The notes under the pieces: generated by a model
Databases searched by the model: none
What the model was told of the DNA's origin: nothing
Seen by the model: the letters and a program-made list of their open reading frames with translations, nothing else
In this document: positions 28,289-39,096 of the stretch, piece by piece
How positions within the stretch are numbered: position 1 is the stretch's first letter
How the letters are laid out: each line of letters begins with the position of its first letter
Made by a program: the position numbers and the translations under genes
Assembly (NCBI GenBank): GCA_018716295.1
Contig: DVKC01000041.1
Coordinates: 1 to 64,000, forward strand
DNA length: 64,000 nt
DNA from: Candidatus Avimuribaculum pullicola
GTDB lineage: Bacteria > Bacteroidota > Bacteroidia > Bacteroidales > Muribaculaceae
Reading direction: 5' to 3'

Positions 28289-29701
28289 ATGGTAGAAGTT
28301 GCCAAGCAAAATATCAATATGGCGTATGTCGTAGCCTTGTCAGTTGTGGCCGCGTTGGGCGGCTTCCTGTTTGGCTACGACGCAGCCGTTGTGTCGGGTA
28401 CGGTGTCGCAAGTGGCCGCGCAATTTGCTCTCGACGAGTTGCAGGTAGGTTGGTTTGTGGGCTGTGCCTTGATAGGGTCGATAGTCGGCGTGGCGTTTGC
28501 TGGCAAGCTCAGTGATGCTTGCGGGCGCAAGGCGACGTTGCTTGTGGCCGCGCTGTTTTTTGCCGTTTCGGGCGTAGGGTGCGCCTTCTCGACGACATTC
28601 CCCATGCTTGTGGTGTCGCGTATGCTGGGTGGCGTGGGCATCGGTGTGGTTTCGATCGTTTCACCACTTTATATATCAGAGATTTCGGTGGCACGTTACC
28701 GCGGGCAATTGGTGTCGCTTTACCAGCTTGCTGTCACCATCGGCTTCCTTGGTGCTTATCTTGCCAATTACATGCTGCTGCATTTTTCGCATAGCGGAGC
28801 CGACCTGGGTACTGGTTGGATGCAACGTATTTTCGTATCGGAGGTGTGGCGTGGCATGCTTGGCTTGTCGGGTGTGCCAGCCATTTTGCTTTTCATAGGC
28901 ATATATTTCATTCCCGAGAGTCCACGGTGGCTGGTGTTGCGGGGCAAGGAAGATGGCGCACTTGCGGTTTTCAACAAGATATATCGCAGTATTGCCGATG
29001 CCAAGGAACAATTGGCTGAAACCAAGTCGGTCATAGGGGCAGCTGTCCGTTCCGACTGGAAGCTTCTTTTCAGCCCGGGCATATTCAAGGCTGTGCTTAT
29101 CGGTGCGGCTATTGCCATACTCGGACAATTCATGGGCGTGAACGCCGTGCTGTATTATGGCCCGACTATTTTTGAACAAGCCGGCCTGTCGGGTGGTGAT
29201 GCGTTGTTCAGCCAGGTGCTTGTGGGCATAGTTAATGCCGTCACCACGGTTTTGGCCGTTTTCATAATCGACCGCGTGGGGCGCAAGACGCTTGTGTATT
29301 ATGGCGTTTCGGGCATGGTGGTGTCGTTGTTGCTCATCGGCTTTTATTTCCATTGGGGCAGCAGCGTGGGACTCGGCAACGGGTTCTTGCTCACGTTCTT
29401 CCTCTTTTATGTGTTCTGCTGCGCCATTTCCATCTCGGCAGTGATATTTGTATTCTTGTCGGAAATGTACCCTACCCGGGTGCGTGGCATGGCCATGTCG
29501 GTTGCAGGATTTTCGTTGTGGGTGGGCACTTATCTTGTAGGCCAGCTCACTCCGTGGTTGCTTCACACGGCAACTCCGGCAGGAACGTTCTTGATTTTTG
29601 CCGTGATGTGTGTGCCTTATATCCTCATAGTGTGGAAGTTGATGCCTGAAACCACAGGCAAATCGCTTGAGGAAATTGAAAGATATTGGACTAAACAATA
29701 A
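28289..29701 (+). CDS. MFS sugar porter family transporter
   Basis: GFLFGYDAAVVSGT, SDACGRK, RMLGGVGIGVVSIVSPLYISEIS, PESPRWL, DRVGRKTL, PETTGKSLEEIE. Confidence 0.95.
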   Translation: MVEVAKQNINMAYVVALSVVAALGGFLFGYDAAVVSGTVSQVAAQFALDELQVGWFVGCALIGSIVGVAFAGKLSDACGRKATLLVAALFFAVSGVGCAFSTTFPMLVVSRMLGGVGIGVVSIVSPLYISEISVARYRGQLVSLYQLAVTIGFLGAYLANYMLLHFSHSGADLGTGWMQRIFVSEVWRGMLGLSGVPAILLFIGIYFIPESPRWLVLRGKEDGALAVFNKIYRSIADAKEQLAETKSVIGAAVRSDWKLLFSPGIFKAVLIGAAIAILGQFMGVNAVLYYGPTIFEQAGLSGGDALFSQVLVGIVNAVTTVLAVFIIDRVGRKTLVYYGVSGMVVSLLLIGFYFHWGSSVGLGNGFLLTFFLFYVFCCAISISAVIFVFLSEMYPTRVRGMAMSVAGFSLWVGTYLVGQLTPWLLHTATPAGTFLIFAVMCVPYILIVWKLMPETTGKSLEEIERYWTKQ

Positions 29702-29719
29702 CACAATAACTGTAGAATT

Positions 29720-30901
29720 ATGGATTTCAACCTGTTAGCAAACCAGTACAAAAGCGAACTCCTCGACAATGTGTTGCCATTCTGGCTCACATATTCGCAG
29801 GACAAGGAGCACGGAGGTTACTTTTCGTGCTTGAATCGCAATGGTGATGTGTTCGACACCGACAAATTCATTTGGCTGCAGGGCCGTGAAGTGTGGCTTT
29901 TCGCAATGCTTTACAATAAAGTGGAAAAGCGGCAAGAATGGCTCGACTGCGCCATACAAGGTGCCGAGTTCCTGAAGAAGTACGGGCATGACGGCAATTA
30001 CAATTGGTATTTCTCGCTCGACCGTGCGGGAAATCCTCTCGTTGAGCCTTATAACATCTTCTCCTACACGTTTGCCACGATGGCTTTCGGACAATTGGCT
30101 CTTGCCACTGGCAACGCCGAATATGCCGAGATTGCAAAACGCACGTTCGACGTTGTGCTGTCGAAGAAAGATAACCCGAAAGGCAAATGGAACAAGTTGC
30201 ACCCAGGCACTCGCAATCTCAAAGGGTTCTCGTTGCCGATGATATTGTGCAACCTTGCACTTGAAATAGAGCACTTGCTCGATGAGGATTTCCTCAAGAA
30301 AGTAATGGAAGAATGTATCCACGAAGTGATGGAAGTGTTCTACCGCCCCGAACTCGGTGGTATAATTGTCGAAAATGTGCTCGACACGGGCGAATTGTCC
30401 GACTCGTTTGAAGGTCGCCAAGTCACTCCGGGTCACGACATCGAGGCAATGTGGTTCATCATGGACTTGGGCAAGCGGCTCGGTCGCCCCGAACTGATTG
30501 AGAAAGCCAAGAATATCACACTTACCATGTGTGAATATGGCTGGGACAAGGAGTTCGGTGGAATTTTCTACTTCATGGATCGCAAGGGCTTCCCGCCGCA
30601 ACAGCTTGAGTGGGATCAGAAATTGTGGTGGGTGCACATCGAAACACTCATTTCCACCATCAAGGGCTACCAGCTCACAGGCGACGAGCGTTGCCTTGAG
30701 TGGTTTGAACGTGTGCACGACTACACGTGGACGCATTTCAAGGACAAGGAATATCCCGAGTGGTTCGGTTATCTGAACCGCCGTGGCGAGGTGTTGCTCC
30801 CCTTGAAGGGCGGCAAGTGGAAAGGTTGTTTCCACGTTCCCCGTGGCTTGTACCAGTGTTGGCAAGTCCTTGAACAATTGAAATTACAGCCTTCTAAATA
30901 A
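29720..30901 (+). CDS. AGE family epimerase/isomerase (N-acylglucosamine 2-epimerase-like)
   Basis: KFIWLQGREVWLFAMLYN, VTPGHDIEAMWFIMDLG, KLWWVHIETLIS. Confidence 0.9.
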   Translation: MDFNLLANQYKSELLDNVLPFWLTYSQDKEHGGYFSCLNRNGDVFDTDKFIWLQGREVWLFAMLYNKVEKRQEWLDCAIQGAEFLKKYGHDGNYNWYFSLDRAGNPLVEPYNIFSYTFATMAFGQLALATGNAEYAEIAKRTFDVVLSKKDNPKGKWNKLHPGTRNLKGFSLPMILCNLALEIEHLLDEDFLKKVMEECIHEVMEVFYRPELGGIIVENVLDTGELSDSFEGRQVTPGHDIEAMWFIMDLGKRLGRPELIEKAKNITLTMCEYGWDKEFGGIFYFMDRKGFPPQQLEWDQKLWWVHIETLISTIKGYQLTGDERCLEWFERVHDYTWTHFKDKEYPEWFGYLNRRGEVLLPLKGGKWKGCFHVPRGLYQCWQVLEQLKLQPSK

Positions 30902-30935
30902 ACCTAATTTATTCAAAACTAAAAAATTTTTTATT

Positions 30936-33900
30936 ATGAGAGAAAACAGTCTAATAATCTGCTCTCGACGATTGAAGACACTTGTGTTTTCGTTGTTGAT
31001 GGTGGTGACTTGTGCATTTGGGGCGGCTGCGCAAGGTATCCTCGTGAGTGGCACAGTCAGCGATGCCAAGGGCGATGCTTTGCCAGGCGTCAGTGTGACG
31101 GTGAAAGGGACAACCAAGGGGGTAATGACCGATGCCCAAGGTGCATACCGCTTGAACCAGGTGAATCCCGACGGTGTGCTTGTATTCTCGTTTGTGGGAA
31201 TGCAGACACAAGAGATAAAAATTGCCGGCAAGCAGGTGCATAACATCACTATGGCCGACGATGCCCAGTTGCTCGACGACGTGGTAGTCGTAGGTTATGG
31301 TACAATGAAGAAAAGCTCATTGACAGGTGCCGTGTCGGCAATCAATGGCGAAGACCTGCTCGTGTCGCCATCGACCAACGTGACGCAGGTGCTCGCTGGT
31401 AAGTTGCCTGGTATCTCGTCGGTACAGGAAAGTGGTGAACCTGGTGTGGACAACGCTTCGTTGCGTATCCGTGGTTCGATTTACAATGTTACTTATATTG
31501 TTGACGGTTTCCCACGTGAAATTGGCGACATCGATCCTAACGATATTGAAAGTGTCAGCGTATTGAAAGATGCCGCAGCAGCTGCCGTTTACGGTTTGAA
31601 GGCTGCCGGCGGTGTAATCATTGTTACGACTAAGAAAGGTGCACAAGGCAAGTCGAAGATTACGTATGACGGCTCGGTGGGTGGTTCGTTCAACACCAAC
31701 TTCCCGGAATTCTGCGACGGCCCTGAATTTGCTTATTACTACAACCTCGGTGACATGATGGACCGCATGGCCAATGGCATTATAACTTCGCCGGCAGAAT
31801 ATGTGCCGATCTTCTCGGAACAGAACATTGCCGACATGAAGGCTGGACGCAATGGCTGGGGCAACGTTGACTATGCCGACCGAGTGTTTGGCACAGGTGT
31901 CAACCAGAAGCACAATGTGTCGGTACAAGGTGGTACTGAACGCTTGCGCTACTATGCTTCGGTGGGCTACATGGGACAAGATGGTAACATCGACAATTTC
32001 TATTACAAGCGTTACAACTTGCGCTCTAACATCGAAGCCGACATTGCCAAGGACTGGAAGTTGTCGATAGGCGTATCGGCTCGCACGAGCAAGCGCCACA
32101 CTCCAGGCTACGCATCGGGTGGCACGGATAGCAACTCGGAACTCGGCGAACAAGGCTGGATGTCAATTGCCAACCAGACAGTGCGTATGCACCCGTATGT
32201 ACCCGAGAAAATCGACGGCGTTTACACTGGTACTGCCAACAACAGTGGCCAATCAAACAGCCCGCTGGCTGCAATCTACGAGTCGGGCTACCAGGAAACA
32301 CGTTCTACTGCTGTCGAAACTAATGTGGCATTGCAATATGATGTGCCTTGGGTTAAGGGCTTGACATTGAAGGTTAACGGGTCGTATGACTACAGCACTT
32401 CATGGAACAAGAACCTGTCCACTCCATATTACACAATGATGACAACGAAGCCTACATCCAATGTAGAACAGCTTACTTATCAAAGCATTCTTGACCCTCG
32501 TGGCAACGCGACCAACAAACTTGGCGAAGGCCAGGCTACTACTCGCCAAATGGTGGGACAAGGTAGCATCGCGTATGTCAATTCGTTCGGGCTTCACAAT
32601 GTAGATTTCCTTGCACTTGTGGAAATACAGGACTATAAATACAACAATCTTGCAGCTTATGCACAAGATATTCCATTCCCATCGCTTCCTGAACTTGGTT
32701 TCGGTAACCCCGATGTGACTGGTTCGATTGCTGGTAGCAGCAATGCTACGCGCAGCATCGGTTATGTGTTCCGCTTGAAGTATGACTACGACAACAAGTA
32801 CCTTGCCGAGTTCACTGGCCGTTATGATGGTTCTTATCGTTTCTCGGGCAACGTTTCGGGCAAGCGTTGGGGCTTCTTCCCTTCGGGTTCGGTAGCATGG
32901 CGCATTTCTCGTGAAGACTTCATGAAAGATGTGACAATAATCAATGACTTGAAGGTTCGTGGCTCAATCGGTCTGCTCGGTTCGGACAATGTAACTCCTT
33001 ACCGCTTTCTCAGCACTTATGCATACGGCAGCAACGTGATGATAGGTGGCAACTCATGGACATCGCTCTACACCAGTGCAATCCCCAACAACACGCTTAC
33101 GTGGGAAAAGACATTGTCGTACAATGCCGGTTTCGACTTGACAATGTGGAACAGTATGCTCGGCGTGGAATTTGACGCATTCTACAACTATACCTACGAT
33201 ATTCTGACTCAGCTCGGCGGTAGCACTTATCCACCATCGATGGGTGGCTATTACAGCTCATGGGCCAACTATAACAAGATCGACACCAAGGGTATCGATG
33301 TTACAGTTTCGCACCGCAACCACTTCATGCTCGGTGGCAAGATGTTTGACTACGGCATCTCGGCTAACGTGAGCTGGGCAAAGAACCGCTGGTTGCGCTA
33401 TGCTGCCGACGGTGCCAACGACCCGGAATGGATACGTGTAACTGGCACGAGCGTATATGCACAATATGGCTGGATTGCCGACGGACTTTACCGCAGCGAG
33501 GAAGAAATCGACAACTCGGCATGGTATGGCAGCCGTCCTAACGTGGGCGACATCAAGTACCGCGACCTCAATGGCGATAACAAGATTGACTGGAGCGACC
33601 GCGCCCGCATCGGACACGACAACCGCCCGGCAGTCACTTATGGCTTGAACCTCAATGCAAGCTGGAATGGCATCGACCTTGACATGCAATTCACTGGTGG
33701 TGCAATCTTTGATGTATCGCTCACAGGTACTTACTACAACGGATATGACGACAACACAGTGTGGACCAAGACTTTCAAGGATGGCATGAACTCTCCGCTC
33801 TACTTGGTTGAAAATGCCTACAGCGTTTACAACCCCGATGGCGAGTTCCCGCGCATCACTGCCGGTAACCTCACCCATGGTGGCGACAACGGCTTGGCTT

Positions 33901-34142
33901 CTACTTTCTGGTTGCGCGATGGCAAGTACATCCGCTTGAAATCTATGACTATCGGTTACACCCTGCCACAGCAGTGGATGGACAAGATCGGTATCGAGCG
34001 CATACGCCTGTACGTGCAAGGCTCTAACTTGTTCACTATCGACGGTCTGCCTGATGGTATCGACCCCGAATCTCCAGGTGTGAACAATGGTTACTATCCG
34101 CAACAGCGCACTGTAATGGGAGGTTTAACATTGACATTCTAA
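30936..34142 (+). CDS. SusC/RagA family TonB-linked outer membrane protein
   Basis: VSGTVSDAKGDALPGVSVTVKGTTKGVMTDAQGAY, DDVVVVGYGTMKKSSLTGAVS, SIYNVTYIVDGFP. Confidence 0.97.
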   Translation: MRENSLIICSRRLKTLVFSLLMVVTCAFGAAAQGILVSGTVSDAKGDALPGVSVTVKGTTKGVMTDAQGAYRLNQVNPDGVLVFSFVGMQTQEIKIAGKQVHNITMADDAQLLDDVVVVGYGTMKKSSLTGAVSAINGEDLLVSPSTNVTQVLAGKLPGISSVQESGEPGVDNASLRIRGSIYNVTYIVDGFPREIGDIDPNDIESVSVLKDAAAAAVYGLKAAGGVIIVTTKKGAQGKSKITYDGSVGGSFNTNFPEFCDGPEFAYYYNLGDMMDRMANGIITSPAEYVPIFSEQNIADMKAGRNGWGNVDYADRVFGTGVNQKHNVSVQGGTERLRYYASVGYMGQDGNIDNFYYKRYNLRSNIEADIAKDWKLSIGVSARTSKRHTPGYASGGTDSNSELGEQGWMSIANQTVRMHPYVPEKIDGVYTGTANNSGQSNSPLAAIYESGYQETRSTAVETNVALQYDVPWVKGLTLKVNGSYDYSTSWNKNLSTPYYTMMTTKPTSNVEQLTYQSILDPRGNATNKLGEGQATTRQMVGQGSIAYVNSFGLHNVDFLALVEIQDYKYNNLAAYAQDIPFPSLPELGFGNPDVTGSIAGSSNATRSIGYVFRLKYDYDNKYLAEFTGRYDGSYRFSGNVSGKRWGFFPSGSVAWRISREDFMKDVTIINDLKVRGSIGLLGSDNVTPYRFLSTYAYGSNVMIGGNSWTSLYTSAIPNNTLTWEKTLSYNAGFDLTMWNSMLGVEFDAFYNYTYDILTQLGGSTYPPSMGGYYSSWANYNKIDTKGIDVTVSHRNHFMLGGKMFDYGISANVSWAKNRWLRYAADGANDPEWIRVTGTSVYAQYGWIADGLYRSEEEIDNSAWYGSRPNVGDIKYRDLNGDNKIDWSDRARIGHDNRPAVTYGLNLNASWNGIDLDMQFTGGAIFDVSLTGTYYNGYDDNTVWTKTFKDGMNSPLYLVENAYSVYNPDGEFPRITAGNLTHGGDNGLASTFWLRDGKYIRLKSMTIGYTLPQQWMDKIGIERIRLYVQGSNLFTIDGLPDGIDPESPGVNNGYYPQQRTVMGGLTLTF

Positions 34143-34166
34143 ACAAACAGAAATACATTGAACACT

Positions 34167-35834
34167 ATGAAATCAAAAATATATACAGGCATATTGGCTG
34201 CCGCATTGCTTGGCCTTGGCTCATGCAGCGATTACCTCGATATGTCGCCTACCGATGAAGTGTCGGACATCACGGTGTGGAGCAGCGTTTCGGGCGCGGA
34301 ATATGCCGTCAATTACTTTTATGGACTGACCGACTACTTCAGCCCCTATTATGACGATACCGATGGTGGGCAATGCACTGCTGGTATGACCGAAGGCTTG
34401 ACCGACATGATCAAGTATGGTGATACTAATTACAGCAAGTATCACTATATACCCAGCGAGTTCTCCTATGGCGAAGATGCAGTGCTCACTGCCAACTATG
34501 TGGCCGTGTACCTTGGCAACTGGAGCGAGGTGTATAATTACGTGCGCCGTGTCAACGAGGCATTGAGCAACCTGCACAAGTATGCAACTTTCAGCGAGGA
34601 CGACAAGACACGCCTCGAAGCCGAGTTGCGTTTCTTCCGCGGTATGCTTTACTTCGACCTTGTGAAGCGTTACAAGGAAGTCATCATATATGACGAAGAC
34701 CTCAGCCAGATACAACCCAACAAGGCTCTCAGCAGCGAGGCCGATGGCTGGCAATTTGTTTACGACGACCTCACTTTTGCTGGCGAGAACCTCGAAGTGA
34801 GCGCAACATCAAACGGACGTGTGACAAGCGGTGCTGCATACGCGTTGCTGACTCGCGCCATGCTCTATGCCGAGCGTTGGACTGATGCCCGCGATGCTGC
34901 CAAGAAGGTTATCGACATGCAACTTTACGATTTGGCTCCGACATACGCCGAGGCATTCACCTCTAATGGCATAGAAGCTATATGGGAATACAATTATAAT
35001 ACGGCCAATGGTGTTTACCACACTTGGGACAACTTGTATGTACCAGGTGGCGACCAAGTAAACGATGGTAACGCACAGACTGGCGGTCTTGCCAACCCGA
35101 CACAGGAGATGGTAGAATCGTTTGAGCTTGCCACTGGCGGTTTCCCCGACTGGAGCGAATGGCACTCTACTACCGGTACCGAGGCTGTGCCTCCGTATGA
35201 CCAACTCGAACCGCGCTTTGCCGCATCGGTGCTTTACAATGGCTCGACGTGGAAAGGTCGTACTATTGAACCGTTTGTCGGCGGTGTCGATGGATGGTGT
35301 GAATGGTACAACGACCCGACTACCAATGGTCGCACCGTTACCGGTTACTACCTGAAGAAACTTGTCAACGAGAACCATAGCTTCCTCACCGTACAAGATG
35401 GCACGACACCATGGATAGACATGCGCTATGCCGAGTTGTTGCTCAACTATGCCGAGGCTTGCTACCACACCAACGAGCCGTCCGAGGCCAACTGGGCAGT
35501 GGGCAAGGTGCGTGGCCGCGTAGGCTTGCCATATAGCGACAAGAGCGGTGACAACCTGATGGAAGCCATACGCCAGGAGCGCAAGGTGGAATTGATGTGT
35601 GAAGGCTATTATTATTGGGACATGCGCCGCTGGGGCTTGTCGCACACAGCATTCACAGGCATTCGCCGCCACGGCTTGAAAATCGAGAAACAGGCCAATG
35701 GGTCGTTTGTTTACACCTATGTTGAAGTTGACCACAAAGACCTCAACTTCCCGCAGAAGATGTATCAATGCCCGCTACCATCGGGTGAAATCAGTGGCAA
35801 CCAACTTGTTGACCAATATCCCGAATGGCAATAA
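34167..35834 (+). CDS. SusD/RagB family nutrient-binding lipoprotein
   Basis: Lipobox LLGLGSCSDYLDMSPTDEVSD; FFRGMLYFDLVKRYKEV; RQERKVELMCEGYYYWDMRRWG. Confidence 0.96.
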   Translation: MKSKIYTGILAAALLGLGSCSDYLDMSPTDEVSDITVWSSVSGAEYAVNYFYGLTDYFSPYYDDTDGGQCTAGMTEGLTDMIKYGDTNYSKYHYIPSEFSYGEDAVLTANYVAVYLGNWSEVYNYVRRVNEALSNLHKYATFSEDDKTRLEAELRFFRGMLYFDLVKRYKEVIIYDEDLSQIQPNKALSSEADGWQFVYDDLTFAGENLEVSATSNGRVTSGAAYALLTRAMLYAERWTDARDAAKKVIDMQLYDLAPTYAEAFTSNGIEAIWEYNYNTANGVYHTWDNLYVPGGDQVNDGNAQTGGLANPTQEMVESFELATGGFPDWSEWHSTTGTEAVPPYDQLEPRFAASVLYNGSTWKGRTIEPFVGGVDGWCEWYNDPTTNGRTVTGYYLKKLVNENHSFLTVQDGTTPWIDMRYAELLLNYAEACYHTNEPSEANWAVGKVRGRVGLPYSDKSGDNLMEAIRQERKVELMCEGYYYWDMRRWGLSHTAFTGIRRHGLKIEKQANGSFVYTYVEVDHKDLNFPQKMYQCPLPSGEISGNQLVDQYPEWQ

Positions 35835-35861
35835 TAACCCCTTAAATTAAGAATTTCGATT

Positions 35862-37559
35862 ATGAAAAAAAGTATATTTCTGTCAATGGGGCTTGCGTTG
35901 CTGCTGGCATCGTGCCAAGACCCCGAATATGTGAGCATTGACACCTCGCGGCAAGGGATAACAAGCCTCACAGCCACATTCACCGATGGGCAGTATGCCG
36001 AGTCGGATGCTGTGGTGTGGAATATCTCGGCCGAGGATTATGCCAAGGATCGCTTTGTGATTCCTGTACCCTGGTTCTTCCCCGAAACGAGCGACAATCC
36101 TACCGAGGATAATATGAAGGCAATGAAGGTGCGTGCCGAGATGAACAACAACTTCGTCTTGACACCGGCACTGGGCACGCTCAACCTCAATGAGGAAAAC
36201 TGGTTCACGTTGACTGGTCCCGACGGCTCGTCGCGCCAGATTTGCATCACTGGCGAACGCACCAAGTCGGCTGCTTGCGACATGATTTCGTTCAGCCTTG
36301 TTTCGCCGGCCGTGACTGGTATTATCAACAACACCAACAACACAATTTCGCTCATCTCGGCCGATGACTTGTCGGCATGCCTTGCCAATTTCCAAGTGTC
36401 GGCTCATGCTACTATTTCGCCCGACCCGAGCACTACCGAGCTTAACTATAATGAGCCGGTGGAACTCACAGTGACGGCTCACAACGGCATAGACAGCCGC
36501 ACCTACACAGTTACCAAGAGTGTTCCTGGCAAGATACCGCAAGGTTTCAATTCCGAGAGCCTTGAATTGCTGTTCAACGTTGACGCTACCAATATCGTGG
36601 GTATTCCATGGTTGGCAACCAATGCACCATCGCTTGGCGCAATTGGCAACAGCCTCGTAGTGTGCATGGGCGATGGCACAACACCGTTCTACCTGAACCG
36701 CATCACTGGCGCACGTGAAGGCGAAATCAACCTTGGCTCGGCTACTGCTGCAAGCATCACCAGCGACGAGGGCGAACACTTGCTCATCTGTAACCATGCC
36801 GAAGGTGGCCAGACGTTTGAAATCTACACCACTTCGTCGGTAACAGAAACTCCGACGCTGCTCACTTCATTCTCCAACAGTTCATCGCTGCCGATGGGTT
36901 ATGAAATGAAGGTTATCGGTAATATCGAAACTAATGCTACTATCATCGTTACCAACGAGGGTGTGAGCGGTGTAACCAATTCTACGGCATTCACCCGCAT
37001 CCAGATTGTCGATGGCGTGGTTCAAGCTCCCGAGGTTGTCGATATTTCGAGCACAGGCTTGTCGTGGGGCCCGTCGCCAGTCAATGGCACTAACGTTGTG
37101 GCTGCATCGACCAATCCTGCCGATGGTTGCTTCTTGTCGTACTACAGCGCCAACCAGCTCAACTACCTTGACGGCTCGAATGCTATAGCAGCAATGCTCG
37201 AAGACCAAAGCGTGGTGAACGGCAATGTTAACCCCAACAACCTTGATACTAAGCAGTTCAACAACTCGCGCTACTTGGCTCTGCTCGTTGTAAGCCACTT
37301 CCCGATGTGGGGTGCCGGCCCGCAACTTTATGTATTTGACATAACCGACATGAGCCAGTTCTCGGGTACATTGACCACTTCGCCATCGTTGGTACTTGCC
37401 AACAGCGCAGTTGAGTGGTATCAGACTGCCACATCTTCGACTGCATCGGGCGACGTGCTTATCGCTCCGACAGCCGACGGTTATAGCATGTATATCTATT
37501 ATTATGATAACAACTGCGGCACTATCGGTGGATATGTAGCCGATTGTATCGCCGAATAA
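35862..37559 (+). CDS. PUL surface lipoprotein, DUF5018-like
   Basis: Lipobox LLLASCQDPEY; SusE/F position after SusD; VTGIINNTNNTISLISADDLSACLANFQVSAHATISP. Confidence 0.65.
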   Translation: MKKSIFLSMGLALLLASCQDPEYVSIDTSRQGITSLTATFTDGQYAESDAVVWNISAEDYAKDRFVIPVPWFFPETSDNPTEDNMKAMKVRAEMNNNFVLTPALGTLNLNEENWFTLTGPDGSSRQICITGERTKSAACDMISFSLVSPAVTGIINNTNNTISLISADDLSACLANFQVSAHATISPDPSTTELNYNEPVELTVTAHNGIDSRTYTVTKSVPGKIPQGFNSESLELLFNVDATNIVGIPWLATNAPSLGAIGNSLVVCMGDGTTPFYLNRITGAREGEINLGSATAASITSDEGEHLLICNHAEGGQTFEIYTTSSVTETPTLLTSFSNSSSLPMGYEMKVIGNIETNATIIVTNEGVSGVTNSTAFTRIQIVDGVVQAPEVVDISSTGLSWGPSPVNGTNVVAASTNPADGCFLSYYSANQLNYLDGSNAIAAMLEDQSVVNGNVNPNNLDTKQFNNSRYLALLVVSHFPMWGAGPQLYVFDITDMSQFSGTLTTSPSLVLANSAVEWYQTATSSTASGDVLIAPTADGYSMYIYYYDNNCGTIGGYVADCIAE

Positions 37560-37673
37560 TGAATAATTAGGTTCTTTGTGCAAAAGGTGTGAGGAATGCC
37601 AGTGGTGCATGTCATCATGAACGCAGAGTAATTGCACTATGGCATCTCCTCACTCCTTTTGTATTTATAAAAA

Positions 37674-39089
37674 ATGGATAAGAAAATAATGAAAAGATTG
37701 TTTTATAGCTTGTTAGTGGCTTCAGGGCTGTTGATGGCGTCGTGCAGCGAAGACAAAGATATGCCCGAATGGCCATGGACACCCGAAGAACCCGAAGAAC
37801 CCGATACGACCGTGGTGGTAAATGCCAAGCCACGATATGTGTGGATCGACGCTGCGGCAAACTTTGATGACTATGCCAATAGCCGCGAGAATATTGCCGC
37901 CGACCTGGCTCGTTTGAAGGAAGCAGGGTTTACCGATATAATCGTTGACGTGCGACCATCGGAAGGCGATGTGTTGTTTTCTTCAACGGTTGCCGATCCG
38001 CTGACACGCATCGATGCTTGGATCGACGGCGGGTATGTGTGGCTTGAACGCACTGCCACGTGGGACTATTTGCAGGCATTCATCGACGAGGGGCATGACC
38101 TCGGGTTGAGGGTAAATGCTTCGATTAATACCTTTGTAGGCGGTTATTTGTGCCCCTATGGCTTGGGTTCGGACGGGATGCTTTTCCGCGATGGTAGCAA
38201 GAAGGACTGGGCAACGGTGATTAATGCAGCCGATGGCTTGACCAACACCATGGATTTGCTCGATGATTCATCGGATTATGGGGCAAAGTTCCTTAATCCG
38301 GCCAACGATGATGTGCAAGCCTATATATTGCAGCTGTTGCGCGACCTTGCTGCCTACAACCTTGATGGTATAGTACTTGACCGTTGCCGCTATGACGACT
38401 ATGGATTGATGAGCGACTTCTCCGATGAATCGCGTGCCAAGTTTGAAAGCTACATTGGGCAGACAGTGGAAAATTTCCCTGGCGACATCATGGAGCCTGG
38501 CACAGATGTGCTTCCTGAAGAGCAGCCGAAACTGTTCAAGCAGTGGCTTGAGTTCCGTGCCAAGGTTATACACGACTTCATGGTCGATGCTCGCAATGCC
38601 GTTAAGGCTGTGAACGATACTATCCGCTTCGGTGCTTACGTAGGAGCGTGGTATTCGACCTATTATACATCGGGCGTGAACTGGGCAAGTCCAAAGTATG
38701 ACACTGCCGCACATTATCCGGCATGGGCATCGGCCGACTACCACAATTATGGCTATGCCGATCATCTGGACTTCATGTTCCTCGGGGCTTACGCTTCGAC
38801 TTCGGATATTTACGGTTCGGGCGAATGGACTATGCAGGGCTTCTGCGAGCAAGGTCGCACGTTGCTGCAAGGCGACGTGGAGTTTGCCGGTGGTCCCGAC
38901 ATAGGTAACAGCACTGGCTGGACCGAAGGCGGACAGGCTGCTTTGATACCCGACGCAATCGATGCTTGCATCACTGCCAGTGACGGGTTCTTTGTGTTTG
39001 ACCTTTGTCATATCAAGATGTATGACTACTGGGACGCTTTCAAGGCAGGATTTGAAGAATATCTTAGTTCAATAACCGTACAAGAATAG
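37674..39089 (+). CDS. GHL10-like family glycosyl hydrolase, lipoprotein
   Basis: Lipobox LLMASCSED; RYVWIDAAANFDDY...GFTDIIVDVRP; LDGIVLDRCRYD; probable start 37689. Confidence 0.75.
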   Translation: MDKKIMKRLFYSLLVASGLLMASCSEDKDMPEWPWTPEEPEEPDTTVVVNAKPRYVWIDAAANFDDYANSRENIAADLARLKEAGFTDIIVDVRPSEGDVLFSSTVADPLTRIDAWIDGGYVWLERTATWDYLQAFIDEGHDLGLRVNASINTFVGGYLCPYGLGSDGMLFRDGSKKDWATVINAADGLTNTMDLLDDSSDYGAKFLNPANDDVQAYILQLLRDLAAYNLDGIVLDRCRYDDYGLMSDFSDESRAKFESYIGQTVENFPGDIMEPGTDVLPEEQPKLFKQWLEFRAKVIHDFMVDARNAVKAVNDTIRFGAYVGAWYSTYYTSGVNWASPKYDTAAHYPAWASADYHNYGYADHLDFMFLGAYASTSDIYGSGEWTMQGFCEQGRTLLQGDVEFAGGPDIGNSTGWTEGGQAALIPDAIDACITASDGFFVFDLCHIKMYDYWDAFKAGFEEYLSSITVQE

Positions 39090-39096
39090 TAAATCG